From: Macrobrachium rosenbergii
Lineage: Eukaryota > Arthropoda > Malacostraca > Decapoda > Palaemonidae
Length of the DNA: 64,000 bases
Assembly: GCF_040412425.1 (NCBI RefSeq)
Contig: NC_089777.1
Location: 33,967,537 to 34,031,536 of the forward strand
Direction of reading: 5' to 3'
The notes under the pieces are model-generated. The model made no database searches and was not told the origin of the DNA. It saw nothing but the letters and a program-made list of their open reading frames with translations. Shown piece by piece: positions 45,841 through 56,916 of this stretch (the first letter of the stretch is position 1; each line of letters opens with the position of its first letter). Made by a program: the position numbers and the translations under genes.

Positions 45841-46931
45841 ACCTGAATCTTTTTAGTTCTCCAAGCCTCAGGATTCGAGGATAGGCATTCTGTGATGTTA
45901 AGGAATGGTACCACGGTAGTTCCCTAGTCAACAAGAATGGGGAGCTAGTATCCTATCATCTCCTCAATTGACGGTGCAGGTGCATGGGTTTGCAGTAGCA
46001 CACTGCACAGCTGTCAATCAGACGCATTCCAGGGAAGATGATGTATGACAGACAACTTTGGTCATTATGGTCGGTGTTAGCAACAATTGGTCTTGACATC
46101 TCAACGTTTTGAAGAATTGTTCGATCTAGGAAGATGGTCGGGTTAGTCCTTCAATCTCGACACACAGAAGCTTTTACTGTTCGGATCTGTCTTTACGGAC
46201 CATGGGCATAACAGCCAATGACCATACCACATTGAAAACATCGCTCCTCATCCGGTCCTTCTGGGAACACCGGATGCCATTGACGTCTAGGAGACATCTT
46301 TTGCAACTTGCATCAATGGTTAGAAACGTTGGGGCTAGTCAGTACTTGGACAAGTGACCTCCTAGGAACTTCTGATGCTGGTGGCACCTGGGAGACGTCT
46401 TTCACATCCATGATTCAAGTCTTGGGCTTACAACTTCCCGTTGTTTTGCCTGATTCGTCGGGTGATCAACAGTGTATGAGCATTCTGTTTCTAAGGACCC
46501 TAAAGGTTTCCAAGTGCCCAAAGGTTTTTGTGTTACCATTTAGGACTTCACCTCCAAACTAAGCACCAACTTGTTTTTGGTTCCGATTCAGCCAAGAAGT
46601 GGTGCCTGAGAGCTCCATTTCTTTTGACTTTACGTATGATCAAACAGACATACTCCACAGTTGACATGGTGGACAACAGTATGTCCCGGGCGAGATTTCA
46701 TAAGGTCTGGGGCATTGGTCTGCCCCTAGCATTCAGGGAGAGCCTGTCGCACGGGTACTAAGGACGGGAATGCGGTCATGGCAGACCACATTCACCTCCT
46801 TTTTACCTTCAGGACATTGCCTACAGATCCTCGGACTTTTTTTCCTTAGGTTCTGTGGTGGCTGCTGAACAGTCATGTAGATCATCCAGCTCTTGAGAAC
46901 AGATAGCATCTCGCCTAAGGTGTACAGCTGC

Positions 46932-47080
<149 letters not shown>

Positions 47081-47873
47081 GTTTCCTATCTCCTCTTTTA
47101 TACCCCTAAGGGATGGTCAGCAACTGTCACTTGCTGGATGGGCGTGCATGCAGATGTTCTAGATGACTGAGTATCCTGTCTATAATCTAGCTCTTTTTGG
47201 ATTAATAGATGCAACTCCTACCCTCTCTCTAGCGAGGGGAGAGAGAGACTGACAATGAACAGACCTGTTGGTTATCTTCAGCTTTTTTATCCCTGACAAT
47301 ATGGGTTCATCCAAGCCTATCTTCGAATCAGTGACGTTACCTTCCATTTATTCGAAGGCCCAGGAGTCTTGGCAGTAGAACATCACACATGTACAAGAGA
47401 TTGGAGGCATGGGTCTCCTTCCTTTGATCTTACATGACCAGGAAAGAGGCCCTATGTCAGGCAAACTACCAGTCGGTTGAGAAATTTGCTCAGAATCCTC
47501 CCACCAAGGAGTAAGTCTCCCCTATGTAAAGATTGAGGGTTTGTACATGTGTAGGAACAAATGACAAATTTATAAAGTACTGTAATTTGTATTTTTCCTA
47601 ACACACACAAACCTGAGGTTTTTACATGAATGGCCCACCTCTAGCCATCCCTCACACTGCTTCCTGGACCAAGAGGTAAATTGAATGCATACCAACTGGA
47701 TGGAAGGGATTCCTCCCCTGATGTTGGTAACCAACTACCAATATCAACCTTGTCATAAATCAAACGGCTGAGTTCGATGAGGATGTGCCGAACACCATAA
47801 TTGACGTAGATGAATCAATGAAGTATACTGTGACTCCACAGAAAAAAAAAACAAAGATTCTAAACTAGGCTAC

Positions 47874-49780
47874 ATGTCACCTATTGCTGGCCCTTCAGGC
47901 ATCCGCACAGCATCTCGCCATGCTAAACGCAAACTAATCCCTAGGATGTCCACCCCGCTGCCCAGAAAAAGACCTCATGAAATGTCTGATGATTCTGACT
48001 TTGATCCTGATCCTAACTTAGATTCTGACTCTGATTCTGAGCCTGATACCATCGACTCAGATTCTGACTTTCAGCCACTATCACAATCTGACACCGATAA
48101 AGACTCAGACTCTGAAGAAGACAACATCAACCAGGACCCTTCACCCAGTGCCATCCAAGTCCCCACGGCCAGTGCCACCCAGAATCCTACTATGACCAGT
48201 GCCATCCAGGACCATACGGCCAGTGTCACCCAGGAAAATGATGGTAGCTCCAACCCAACTTCACAATACATATATCGAATAGAGGAAAATGAACATTGTG
48301 CTCCAGATAAAACTTACTGGTCAAGAACACCACTACGATCAACACGATGTTCAGCACCACAACAGACACCAACACAGTACACATCTGGAATCGCAACACC
48401 ATTAGCAAGATCTGCATCAACACCGATGGATTTCTTCAGCCTGTTTCTTGATGAAGAAATGCTGAATGATATTGTTCAGTGTGTCAATAATTACAAAGAA
48501 GTAAAAGGCCCAAGGCATGCTAGAAAGACACAAACAACGGGCAAGACATCCATCTGTGAATTGAGAGCACTAATTGGCATCCTCATTCAGGCTGGTGCCA
48601 AACACGACAACCATCGCACTACTCAAGTAATGTTTAGCCCTCAGCATGGAGCACCACTTTGCAGGGCCTCCATGAATGAACAAAGATTCAATTATCTTTT
48701 ACGGTGTCTCACATTCGATGACGTAAGAACACAGCAAGAAGGGGAACCTGCAAACAAGTTTACTCTACTTTTCCAAGACATGTTTCAGAAATTTGTAGAA
48801 AACTGCAAAAAACACTACACACCAGGAGATACCATAACAGTTGATGAACAGTTGTTGGCCTTTAGAGGAAAATGCCCTTTCAGGATGTATATACCTAACA
48901 AACCCTCGAAGTATGGCATCAAAATTATCAGGGCATGTGATTTAAAAACATACTACATGTGCAATGCCATAACATACCAGGGCAAAGACGGGTATACTCG
49001 AGAACGGCCAGGTACCCTTGCAATGAAAGTTACAATGACATTGATGGAACCCTACCTGGATGCAGGACGGAACATTACTGTGGACAGTTGGTTCACATCA
49101 TTGCCTTTGCTCAAGGAACTTCATGCCCGCAACACTATACTGGTTGGAACAATGAGGAAAAAAGGACATGTGCCAAATGTAATGCTTTCCTGTTCCAGGA
49201 GAATGCCGTACTGCTTTCCTACAAACCTAAATAGAACAAAGTTGTACTGCTCATGTCATCAAAACATGATAGGCCAGAAATAGACGACATGGGGAAACCA
49301 GCAATCATTCAATTCTACAACACAACAAAGGGTGGCATTGATGTCCTGGACCAAATGTGTGCCCACTATTCTACCAGCAGGAAGACACGCAGGTGGCCAG
49401 TGTGCATGTTCTTTGGCATCCTAAATATTACAGTACTAAATGCCTTCATCTTGTACAAGCTGTCAGGGAAGGCAATCAGTCATGTTATTAGAAGGCTGTT
49501 CATGCATCAACTTGCTCATGACATGGCAAAGCCATGGGCCATGCAAAGACTTCAAATCCCTTCACTCAGCAGGTCATTGGTGGCCACAATTACTAATTGT
49601 TTCAACGTGGTCGAGATAACACACCCACTCCCCCCCTGCACCTGGCAAGAAGAGATGCAGGCTCTGCCCCTGGAAAACTACTAGCAAATGCAAGACTGTG
49701 TGTGCAAGATGCAACAGCAATATCTGTCCAAAGCACTATAAAAATCTATTACTCAAGCTGCCAAGAGTAACAGGTAATAA
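47874..49780 (+). pseudogene. piggyBac-family transposase 1, frameshifted
   Basis: The first frame (47874-49283, 469 codons) has an acidic N-terminus (DSDFDPDPN and similar), then MDFFSLFLDEEMLNDIV and ELRALIGILIQAG, typical of the transposase core. The catalytic aspartates are seen in TVDEQLLAFRGKCPF, NITVDSWFTSLPLL and, after a frame change near 49220, GGIDVLDQMCAHYS in the second frame (49253-49684). A second frame change in a C-run at about 49628-49636 leads to the cysteine-rich end: KRCRLCPW, CKTVCARCNSNICPKHY, the usual C-terminal zinc domain that binds the element ends. Two indels disable it. A donor-like CAG|GTAATA follows. The right end of this element is probably at 50292. Confidence 0.9.
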
Positions 49781-50229
49781 AATGTTTCTGACAAATTAGT
49801 TTCTCTCTCTCTTACTCTAACAGAATACACTCTTATATACATGTATCAAGTGTACCTATGACTTTATACATAACAATATACCCTAGATAATGTATAAAAA
49901 TAGGTCACTTTCATTTGTTCCAGGCGCATGATCTCTGATGACTTCAAGGAATGTGAAACCCATTTTCATGAAGTTCAACGATTGAAGAAGGAAGAATGAA
50001 AGTTTTCTATGTCTTTTCTGTCAGAGTTTTTCTATATATAATTTTTAGGTGTCAACTATTGTTTTTCACAAAGGTTTTTATATTTTTATAGGAAAAATAA
50101 AAATAGGGACCAACTCTGCCAAAACCTATATAATAAAGTTCAAGAATGTTTATTTTCTTATAATGATCTACAAAGTACAAAAAAGAAACCTTTTTTTTTT
50201 TTTTTGCATATATTTTATATTATTTCGAA

Positions 50230-50292
50230 GTGGGTTCAGTCAGACCCACGTTTCCCTTTGCGTCAGTCAAAATCAGTGATACAGTTCTAGGG
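50230..50292 (+). repeat. right terminal region of piggyBac element 1
   Basis: GTGGGTTCAGTCAGACCCAC is a hairpin, followed by AGTGATACAGTTCTAGGG, ending before TAAAATTAA. The last 18 bases are identical to those at 59997-60014. CTAGGG as the terminal sequence fits piggyBac (insect piggyBac ends CCCTAG... next to TTAA); here the flank is TAAA, not TTAA. Confidence 0.75.
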
Positions 50293-51594
50293 TAAAATTA
50301 ATAAAATACCAGTAAGCTACTGTTCATTTTTTATGGGTTTTACACATCTTCAAGCCGTCAAAAACAAAGAAATCCTTATTCTCTAAAATAAAATACATTA
50401 ATTTTGTCCAGTCCTTGTACAAAAATATTAATGCAAATATAACCTTTTCAAGAATTTGAATCTCAAACTTCATTTCAATTAAATAATTAATCAACTGAGT
50501 TAAGTAAACCCTTGAATTTGTACGTACATGGACTTCCATGTTTCCACGGTCCTTGGATACGTCACTAAATGACATACGTCGGACCTAACAAGGACGTGGA
50601 AGAAGCTAGGGTAAGCCAGGCAGTACCAAAGTACCGCTACTACCCTTCACTACCACCACTGTCGCCAGAGACAAGGCAGACGGTTGTCGGTTACGAAAAA
50701 TTTTGAGGATTTAATAGTTGGCTGGTAGGGTGATCAATTTCTACTTTCTACACTTTTTATTGATGGATCGTTTCTCGGAGGTACTGATATGGTAATGAAG
50801 CTCAAGGAACTTCCTGTTGAATCACGAATCTTCGTAAGGTGTACGAAATTGAACGAGAAAATAAGCTCATCGTGTTGGGGTTCGAGGTGAAGGACAATAC
50901 ATGGTGGAAGACGACGGCTTGAGTTCCAAGATCTTCGCTGCTGGCAGATCCAAGGGTGTTATGTGTACTTAGTCGCCAATAGTGTACTATACACTTAAAG
51001 ATCATTGAGGCAAGGCCCTTCATTAATTTTTTCAACCTTCAGTGACATGATTAACGTATCTGTAAGGACGAGAGATTGAGTGACATAGTGGCTGGGTGTT
51101 GACTGGTTTATTGGTAGTTCCTTACTGAATCTAAATGTACATGTTGTTTCAGATTTAGCTGGCCTTGTGCCAGCACGGGCTCTTGCTCCTAGAGCAGCCC
51201 GTAACAAGTAAATGTACAGAATCTGTGGAGATGTTATTGACGTGTACGAGCGGTAAAGTAGCATCTACACACACAGGTAAAAACAGAGGTAAAAGATTCA
51301 GACATCTGTGTTTGTCAGCAGACAAACAGATGGCGATATTGATAGACATAATAAACGTACAGTGTTAAAACATACATCAATGGAAAGGCCAGGAAATTCT
51401 ACACATGGCCAATTGCACGAGATTTGAGACAGATTAATGAATACAATGCAGTAGCATAATATATGTGAAATGGCGAGATGTTTGGCATCTTCACAAACAG
51501 AAACATACACACAGTTTGATACAGAAGATTCGTTGGAACATTATGAGTACATGATTAGAATGCTTGCATGGCAATGCAAGTAGTGGTGATTGTA
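50293..51594 (+). other. intergenic sequence with one exon-like segment
   Basis: No transposon end recognised. GC content rises between 50580 and 51000. The segment at 51153-51211 is listed separately. Confidence 0.5.
51153..51211 (+). CDS. exon-like segment, possible alternative last exon
   Basis: After ATGTTGTTTCAG the sequence reads two bases plus 18 codons and TAA. Joined to the phase-1 end at 10673 it gives DLAGLVPARALAPRAARNK. The codon use is more GC-rich than the surroundings, and the acceptor is good. It lies beyond the 3' UTR of the main last exon, so use in the same gene would require readthrough of the poly(A) site. It may instead belong to an unrelated gene or be chance; the phase match has a one-in-three chance. 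Confidence 0.2.
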
Positions 51595-51955
51595 CTATAG
51601 CCAGCATGAGTTCGTAACCACCCAAGTCTTGGCTCGGGCAAATTTTTTCTGGTAACAATGGAACTCCTCCTCAACCCCTATCGCTTACCTTGCGTCTCCC
51701 ACTTCACTTTCCTCCCTATTCCTTAGTGATTTATGGTCTCTAGACCTTGATAAAGCATTTTGTGAATACTGTAGTTTATCAATCAATTTAATGAAACTCT
51801 ATTTACATTGAATTTATATACTTATTTTGCTAATGCAAATGAAGTTTCTTGTTATCCCTTTCCTCCTCCTCCTCCCCATTTCTCTGTCACTTCTTCAGCC
51901 ATGCCTACTCCCTCGCTCCCCCGTTCAGGTCTCCCTCCCCGTTCCCCCTTTCATA
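51595..51955 (+). repeat. left inverted arm of the Tc1-like element
   Basis: Reverse complement of 54360-54736. Contains a CT-rich part (CTTTCCTCCTCCTCCTCCCC) that pairs with GGGGAGGAGGAGGAGGAAAGG on the right. Confidence 0.85.
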
Positions 51956-52056
51956 TCTCCCACCCTCCAGGAAACAAAGTTGACAACAATTCTTTCACCT
52001 TTTCATTATCATTCTTTACCTAGCCACTGCTTCTAAACTTGTTGTTCTGTTTAGCC

Positions 52057-53435
52057 ATGGAGACTTTCGGTACCAAGATCTCATTAAGAGGACGGATAGT
52101 TGGCATGAGAGAGCAAGGTGCATCAATATCGAGCATTGCAAGAGACCTTGGATTGACGAGGAATACTGTAAGGAAGTGGTGTAATAGATGGGAGGAAGGA
52201 GATCTCTGTGATCATTCTAGATGTGGAGGACCAAGGAAAACTTCTGCTGCAGATGATCAGAGGATCATAGATGAAGCAACAAGAAATCCTCTCACAAATG
52301 CAGTTGCAATTCGTTATGCCTTGCACCTTGGTGTATCCACTTATACAGTGCGAAGGCGTCTCCACAGTCTGGTGTTCATCACGAAGGCCAGCACTGAAAG
52401 GGAAACTCGAGGAATGACACCGTCTTGCTCGCCTGGAATTTGCTCAGCACTATGCGCAAGAAGGTTTACAGTTTTGGGCCAGAGTGATCTTTTCTGATGA
52501 AAAGACATTCGTGTCTAACACCCACAGCCGGTTGCACTGCTGGAGGCCTAATAACACTAGCTATAACAGAGAGAATATCTATGAAGAAGCCAGGAGTGGA
52601 CACGTAACTTGCAACATGTGGGGATGGGTTCACATGTTCGGTATAGGAGAACTGGCAGAGATAGAAGGTCGCTTTACGGCAGAGAAATATATTGAAATTT
52701 TGGACGAAGTAATGCTGCCCACTGTCCATGCCATGGCTATACCTGAAGGACAGATGATATTTATGCATGTGAGTATCCTTCAGATCGTTATATAAAAATA
52801 ATTTACCTGATTAACAGCAACAGTGATGTTACTATTACTACTACTACTACCACAACTAATACTACTATTACCAATTATTATTATTATTGTAATTATCATT
52901 ATTATTTTTATTATTCATTATTATTATTATTGTTGTTGTTATTAATTATCATTATTATCATTTACTATTAGTATTATCATTAATAACTATAACTATAATA
53001 ACATATAATAATAACTAAACAACTATAACAATAATAAATCATCATCATCATCATCATCACCACCACCACCATCATCATCATTCACCTAATATATGTTAGA
53101 GGGTAATCTTTTGATGTTATATATCAGGACAACTGCCCAGTTCACACAGCCAGAGTTGTCAGAGAGTGGTTTGAAGACCATCCAACGATTGAAGTCTTGA
53201 ATTGGCCAGCTCACAGTCCTGATCTCAACCCCATCGAGAACTGCTGGGAGCTATTGTCAACTCGTGGGAGCAAGGTCAGGAGAGGACATCTCGGCAGCTT
53301 TTACAACATACCATGACTGAGTGGGAACTACTTAGAAGGAATACCGATCTCATATACAAACTTGTTGCATCTGTTCCTGACCGGCTGCAGGAGGTGATAA
53401 CGAAGAATGGGGTTGGACTCATTATTAATTTGTAA
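52057..53435 (+). pseudogene. Tc1-like transposase relic with one spliceosomal-type intron
   Basis: Exon 1 (52057-52768) begins METFGTKISLRGRIVGMREQ, a paired-like helix-turn-helix (SISSIARDLGLTRNTVRKW), then a second DNA-binding half (YALHLGVSTYTVRRRL). A frame change at about 52410-52480 precedes the catalytic FSDEKTF. A GT-AG intron (52769-53127) lies exactly before the second aspartate: IFMH joins DNCPVHTARVV. The third residue is in HSPDLNPIEN, so the triad is DD34E-like. After CWE there is another one-base shift, and the protein would end at TAA 53433-53435 with ITKNG. Two indels disable it. The enzyme would cut at the inverted arms. Confidence 0.88.
52769..53127 (+). other. intron in the Tc1-like transposase, with microsatellites
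   Basis: Donor CAT|GTGAGT, acceptor ATATCAG|GAC. The interior is mostly (ATT)n-like (about 52830-52975) and (ATC)/(ACC) triplets (about 53039-53082). Removing it restores the contiguous DNCP motif in frame. Confidence 0.8.
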
Positions 53436-54359
53436 AATTTTATTAAGTCAGTGATATATATTATTATTATTATTATTAATATTACATTTTTATAATATCT
53501 TGGGTTTCTCTAACCTAGTCCATTTGTCTTTGATCAAATGCAACAGAACTTTGTTGTATGTGTGTTTGCGTGTCGGAGAGAGAGAATTGAAATAAATTCT
53601 TGCTTCATCAGATTAAATGATTCCTGCAAATAACTGTAATGTCAATCATACATTATCCTATTTGCCTTATCAGAACATGTTTATATATATGTATATAGGA
53701 AACATTGTTAAATATAAATACATCAAGCAGCAAGGATTCATATTCAATGTTGAATCTCTGTGTTGAAACCTCAGGTTTTATATTCAATGTTATACCATTT
53801 TCCATCATCGGGTGCAATTATTACTTGACGTGATAAGCAAACTTGATAGGGACAGAACAGATGGGAACCTTGCAGCATAAACCCCTTTTACTATGCAATG
53901 CAAGAATGAAATATGATGGGCAACTTAATGGAGTTTACTCAACTGAAAACAATCCATGTTTATGAAAGTCTCATTACCGATGTAGTAAATGGTTTGGTGC
54001 TTACCCACGTTAGATTAGCATCCCCTGTTTTATATCAGACAATGTCTAAAGTGAGAACAGTTATACCTGTGCAGTTATGATGATTTTACTCTGCCAAAAA
54101 AGTAATAAACATATACTGTATAAGAATATCTTCGGTTATGGTAAAAAGTGGTAATAAGCTTTAATACAGAATGGTTGATTACCAATAGTTGAAATTACTC
54201 TAATCTTGGCTAAAGTTTTCTAATATGACCAATGCTCATATTTTTTTTATCAGAATGGGAATTATCAGTATATTGACAAAAATTAAACACCCACAGACAA
54301 AATGGATGGGTGGGGGTAGAGGGTTTGGATCTGTAATTTTCTGTTTTCTTCCATCACCA

Positions 54360-54736
54360 TTTGCTCTGGGCGAGGGAGGGAGGAGGAGGAGCGGGGAAGG
54401 AGACCTGAACGGGGGAGCGAGGCAGTAGGCGTGGCTGAAGAAGTGATAGAGAAAAGGGGAGGAGGAGGAGGAAAGGACAACAAGAAACTTCATTAGCATG
54501 AGCAAAATAAATATATAAATTCAATGTAAATAGAGTTTCATTAAATTGATGGATAAACTACAGTATTCACAAAATGCTTTATCAAGGTATAGAGACCGTA
54601 AATAACTAATGATAGGGAGGAAAGTGAAGTGAGAGACGCAAGGTAAGCGATAGGGGTTCAGGAGGAGTTCCAATGTTACCAGAAAAAATTTGCCCGAGCC
54701 AAAACTTGGGTGGTTACGAATTCTTGCTGGCGATAG
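54360..54736 (-). repeat. right inverted arm of the Tc1-like element
   Basis: Reverse complement of 51595-51955, ending CGATAG before TA. Confidence 0.85.
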
Positions 54737-54980
54737 TACATGCATCAAGACAACAATGGTTAGGGAGAAACAGAAGTTGAAGTCATGTTCCGTCAGAGAA
54801 AGAAAACGAGATGCTGCTGTTCCATCTTGTCCCCTCCGATGGATGACACACACGTGCGTTTGGAAGAGACGGCGTCAGGCTCTTACAATACTCCCCGCCC
54901 CCCCAAGAGGTGGGTAACGTCTGATTAATCAACGTATCTGCTGCAGCTACCCGAAGTTGGGGGGTTGCACTGTGCGTGGG
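54737..54980 (+). other. short spacer between the Tc1-like and hAT elements
   Basis: No recognised feature; contains a C-run CCCGCCCCCCC at about 54894-54904. Confidence 0.5.
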
Positions 54981-56430
54981 CAGTGTTGCCTGATCAGCCG
55001 AATTTCATTTTTCATTCAATCTAGCCGTAGGAATTTATATCTAGCCGTTAGCCGAAAACCAGAAAATCTGGCCATCATCTCTCTCTCTCTCTCTACTATT
55101 GTATACAACAGAATGATTAACTTGATGCTTAGTGAGCAAAATCATTAGCCTATAACAACAGTTTAACTCTGAACTCTTTGAGCGCAGTTTGGAGCCGCCT
55201 CCATTAAGAAAAAGGTAAATAACTTTGATAAACTTTTGCTGCACATAGCAGTTCAGTTGTCTGTAACTTAATTATATACTTCTAAGTCGGTATGAGGGGT
55301 TATGGGGACGGGGACAGAGTTTTCTTGCTGCATTACAGTATTAGCTCTTTCGTTTCACCCGTTCGTTTCTAGAATTCAGTGAAAACATAAAACAAAACAA
55401 TAAGAAAACAATATCAAGATGCCAAAACAATGCATTTATTCGCAAAAGTTTAGAAAAGAGTAGCTGAAAGAAGAAAAATGTAAAGAGTGGATATTGGAAA
55501 TTCCTAATAATACTGCAGATGCTCAGTGCAAGTACTGTAGAATAATTATTCGACCAAAATTCTATGATAAAAAGAATCATGCTAAAAGTAAAAAACACTT
55601 GGAGTGCAGCAAGCCATTTTCATCTTCACGGCAGCAGAAGTTGAACTTTGAAAAAACCGTACAAAATTTTGAAGTTGCTCGTGCTGAAGCTAAACTATCT
55701 TTATTCTTAGCAGAGCACTGTTCAATCAACACTTGTGATCACCTCTTCAACGTTGTGAAATCGTGCTTTCCTGAATACAAATCTGCAGCACAAATTGCCC
55801 CATTCAAATGCAGAAATTGAGCGGGTATTCAGTCAAATGAATTTAGTTAAAAATAAGCTAAGAAACAAATTAAGCACAGATACCATTAATGCACTGCTAC
55901 ACATTCGCCACAGTCTCAAACAGATGTCAAAAACTTGCTCCTCATATGAGTTTCCAAATGACGTTTTGAAGTTGGTAACTTCAAGTCTTAATATGATAAG
56001 TGAGAAAATACAAGATGGCAATCCTTCAACTTCATCGGCCCTACCAATAGACAATGAAGATGATATAGCCTATATTTAGTGCTAAATGACGCTGAATAGA
56101 TTATTTCAAACACAAGTTTTAACTGCATTTAGAATAAGGTTTTAAATACATAGCCTATATGTAATTTTTTGTGGATGTGAAGAATTGCCGAAGATGAACG
56201 TCTTTGTAAATAAAACCTACTAATGTTTTCCATGAAGAATTCCATCATATTGGGTAAGTACACACTATGCAGTTATCAGTTTTCATTATACTTGACACAA
56301 ACTAATTGTATTTTTACATGAAAATCAAGTACTGTAAATCTATTGCATTCTTACTTTCAAAAGTTAGTCATTTTTCTAGCCGTTTACGAAAATTTCTAGC
56401 CGAACTTAGCAATCTAGCCATGATTGGGAC
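54981..56430 (+). mobile_element. internally deleted hAT element
   Basis: The left end CAGTGTTGCCTGATCAGCC and the TTCTAGCCG/CTAGCCGTTAG words at about 55020-55050 are matched in reverse at the right (AAATTTCTAGCCGAACTTAGC, CAATCTAGCCATG, 56388-56420). Inverted subterminal CTAGCCG repeats are typical of hAT ends. The right tip has decayed, so the end and the 8-bp duplication cannot be fixed. The coding relic is at 55419-56079. Confidence 0.65.
55419..56079 (+). pseudogene. hAT transposase relic: BED-type zinc finger joined to the C-terminal dimerisation domain
   Basis: From ATG at 55419 one frame (with one in-frame TAG at about 55458) gives CKYCRIIIRPKF then HAKSKKHLEC, a BED-like finger, and AEAKLSLFLAEHCSI, DHLFNVVKSCFPEYKS. 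At about 55790 the protein jumps, with a one-base shift, to PHSNAEIERVFSQMNLVK and NKLSTDTINALLHIRHSL, the hAT C-terminal dimerisation region. The DDE core that normally separates these parts is absent. So the coding region is an internal deletion derivative, and the junction lies at CAAATTGCCCC (about 55792-55802). Confidence 0.85.
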
Positions 56431-56916
56431 GACCCATCTTTCCATTTCTTTAAATGGGTTACATCATCTCGGAGGAATTGATTTTCAGACTCCAGCTTGA
56501 TGACCGTAAATCGCGCCTCTGTTAAGTGGTCTTCTTTTTGCACCAATTCTTTCCTACACGCGTTCAGCTCGCTTCGAATCTCCGCTAATTCCTTATTTTT
56601 GAACCACTCTTCCTTTAGGAAGTGGTCATTAATATGCCGCGTAAGGACGATGTCGGTATTATCGACGCTTTATTTTCAAATATCGCGGTAAAATCAGCCC
56701 CTCCTCTTAGCTCTGTTTGAGTGACGTCAACAGTCTCACCAACCATTCAGCTCACTCTTGAGCATAAAAGATGCCAGATTTCATTTAACCATAGGTATAA
56801 AAATAGCAAAATTGTAAACCTTCTTTCAGTGGGGTTGGCCAGGAAGGCTTTTGTATCTTGAATTCGAGCAACGGTCAACGTTTTCATTGTTCCGTTTATT
56901 TTGCAACTTGGAGATA
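56431..56916 (+). other. spacer upstream of piggyBac relic 2
   Basis: Likely includes the 5' leader of the piggyBac element; TTAACCATAG at 56787 is a possible but unconvincing left end. Confidence 0.4.

Larger units (their letters stand above)
51595..54736 (+). mobile_element. Tc1/mariner-type element with about 370-bp inverted repeats
   Basis: The left arm (51595-51955) and right arm (54360-54736) are reverse complements: CTATAGCCAGCATGAGTTCG versus CTATCGCCAGCAAGAATTCG at the ends, and shared TTCGTAACCACCCAAG, CGGGCAAATTTTTTCTGGTAAC, ACTTCACTTTCCTCCCTAT, TTTATCAA. TA lies at 51593-51594 and 54737-54738. The transposase relic (52057-53435) is inside, on the + strand. Arms this long are unusual compared with the short ends of mariner, but are known for several Tc1 subgroups. 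Large parts of the inside are AT-rich. Confidence 0.85.

Noticed and set aside
56787..56810. Left end of piggyBac relic 2 at TTAACCATAGG
   Set aside because: It does not pair convincingly with any right-end candidate (59083-59110 or 60014).
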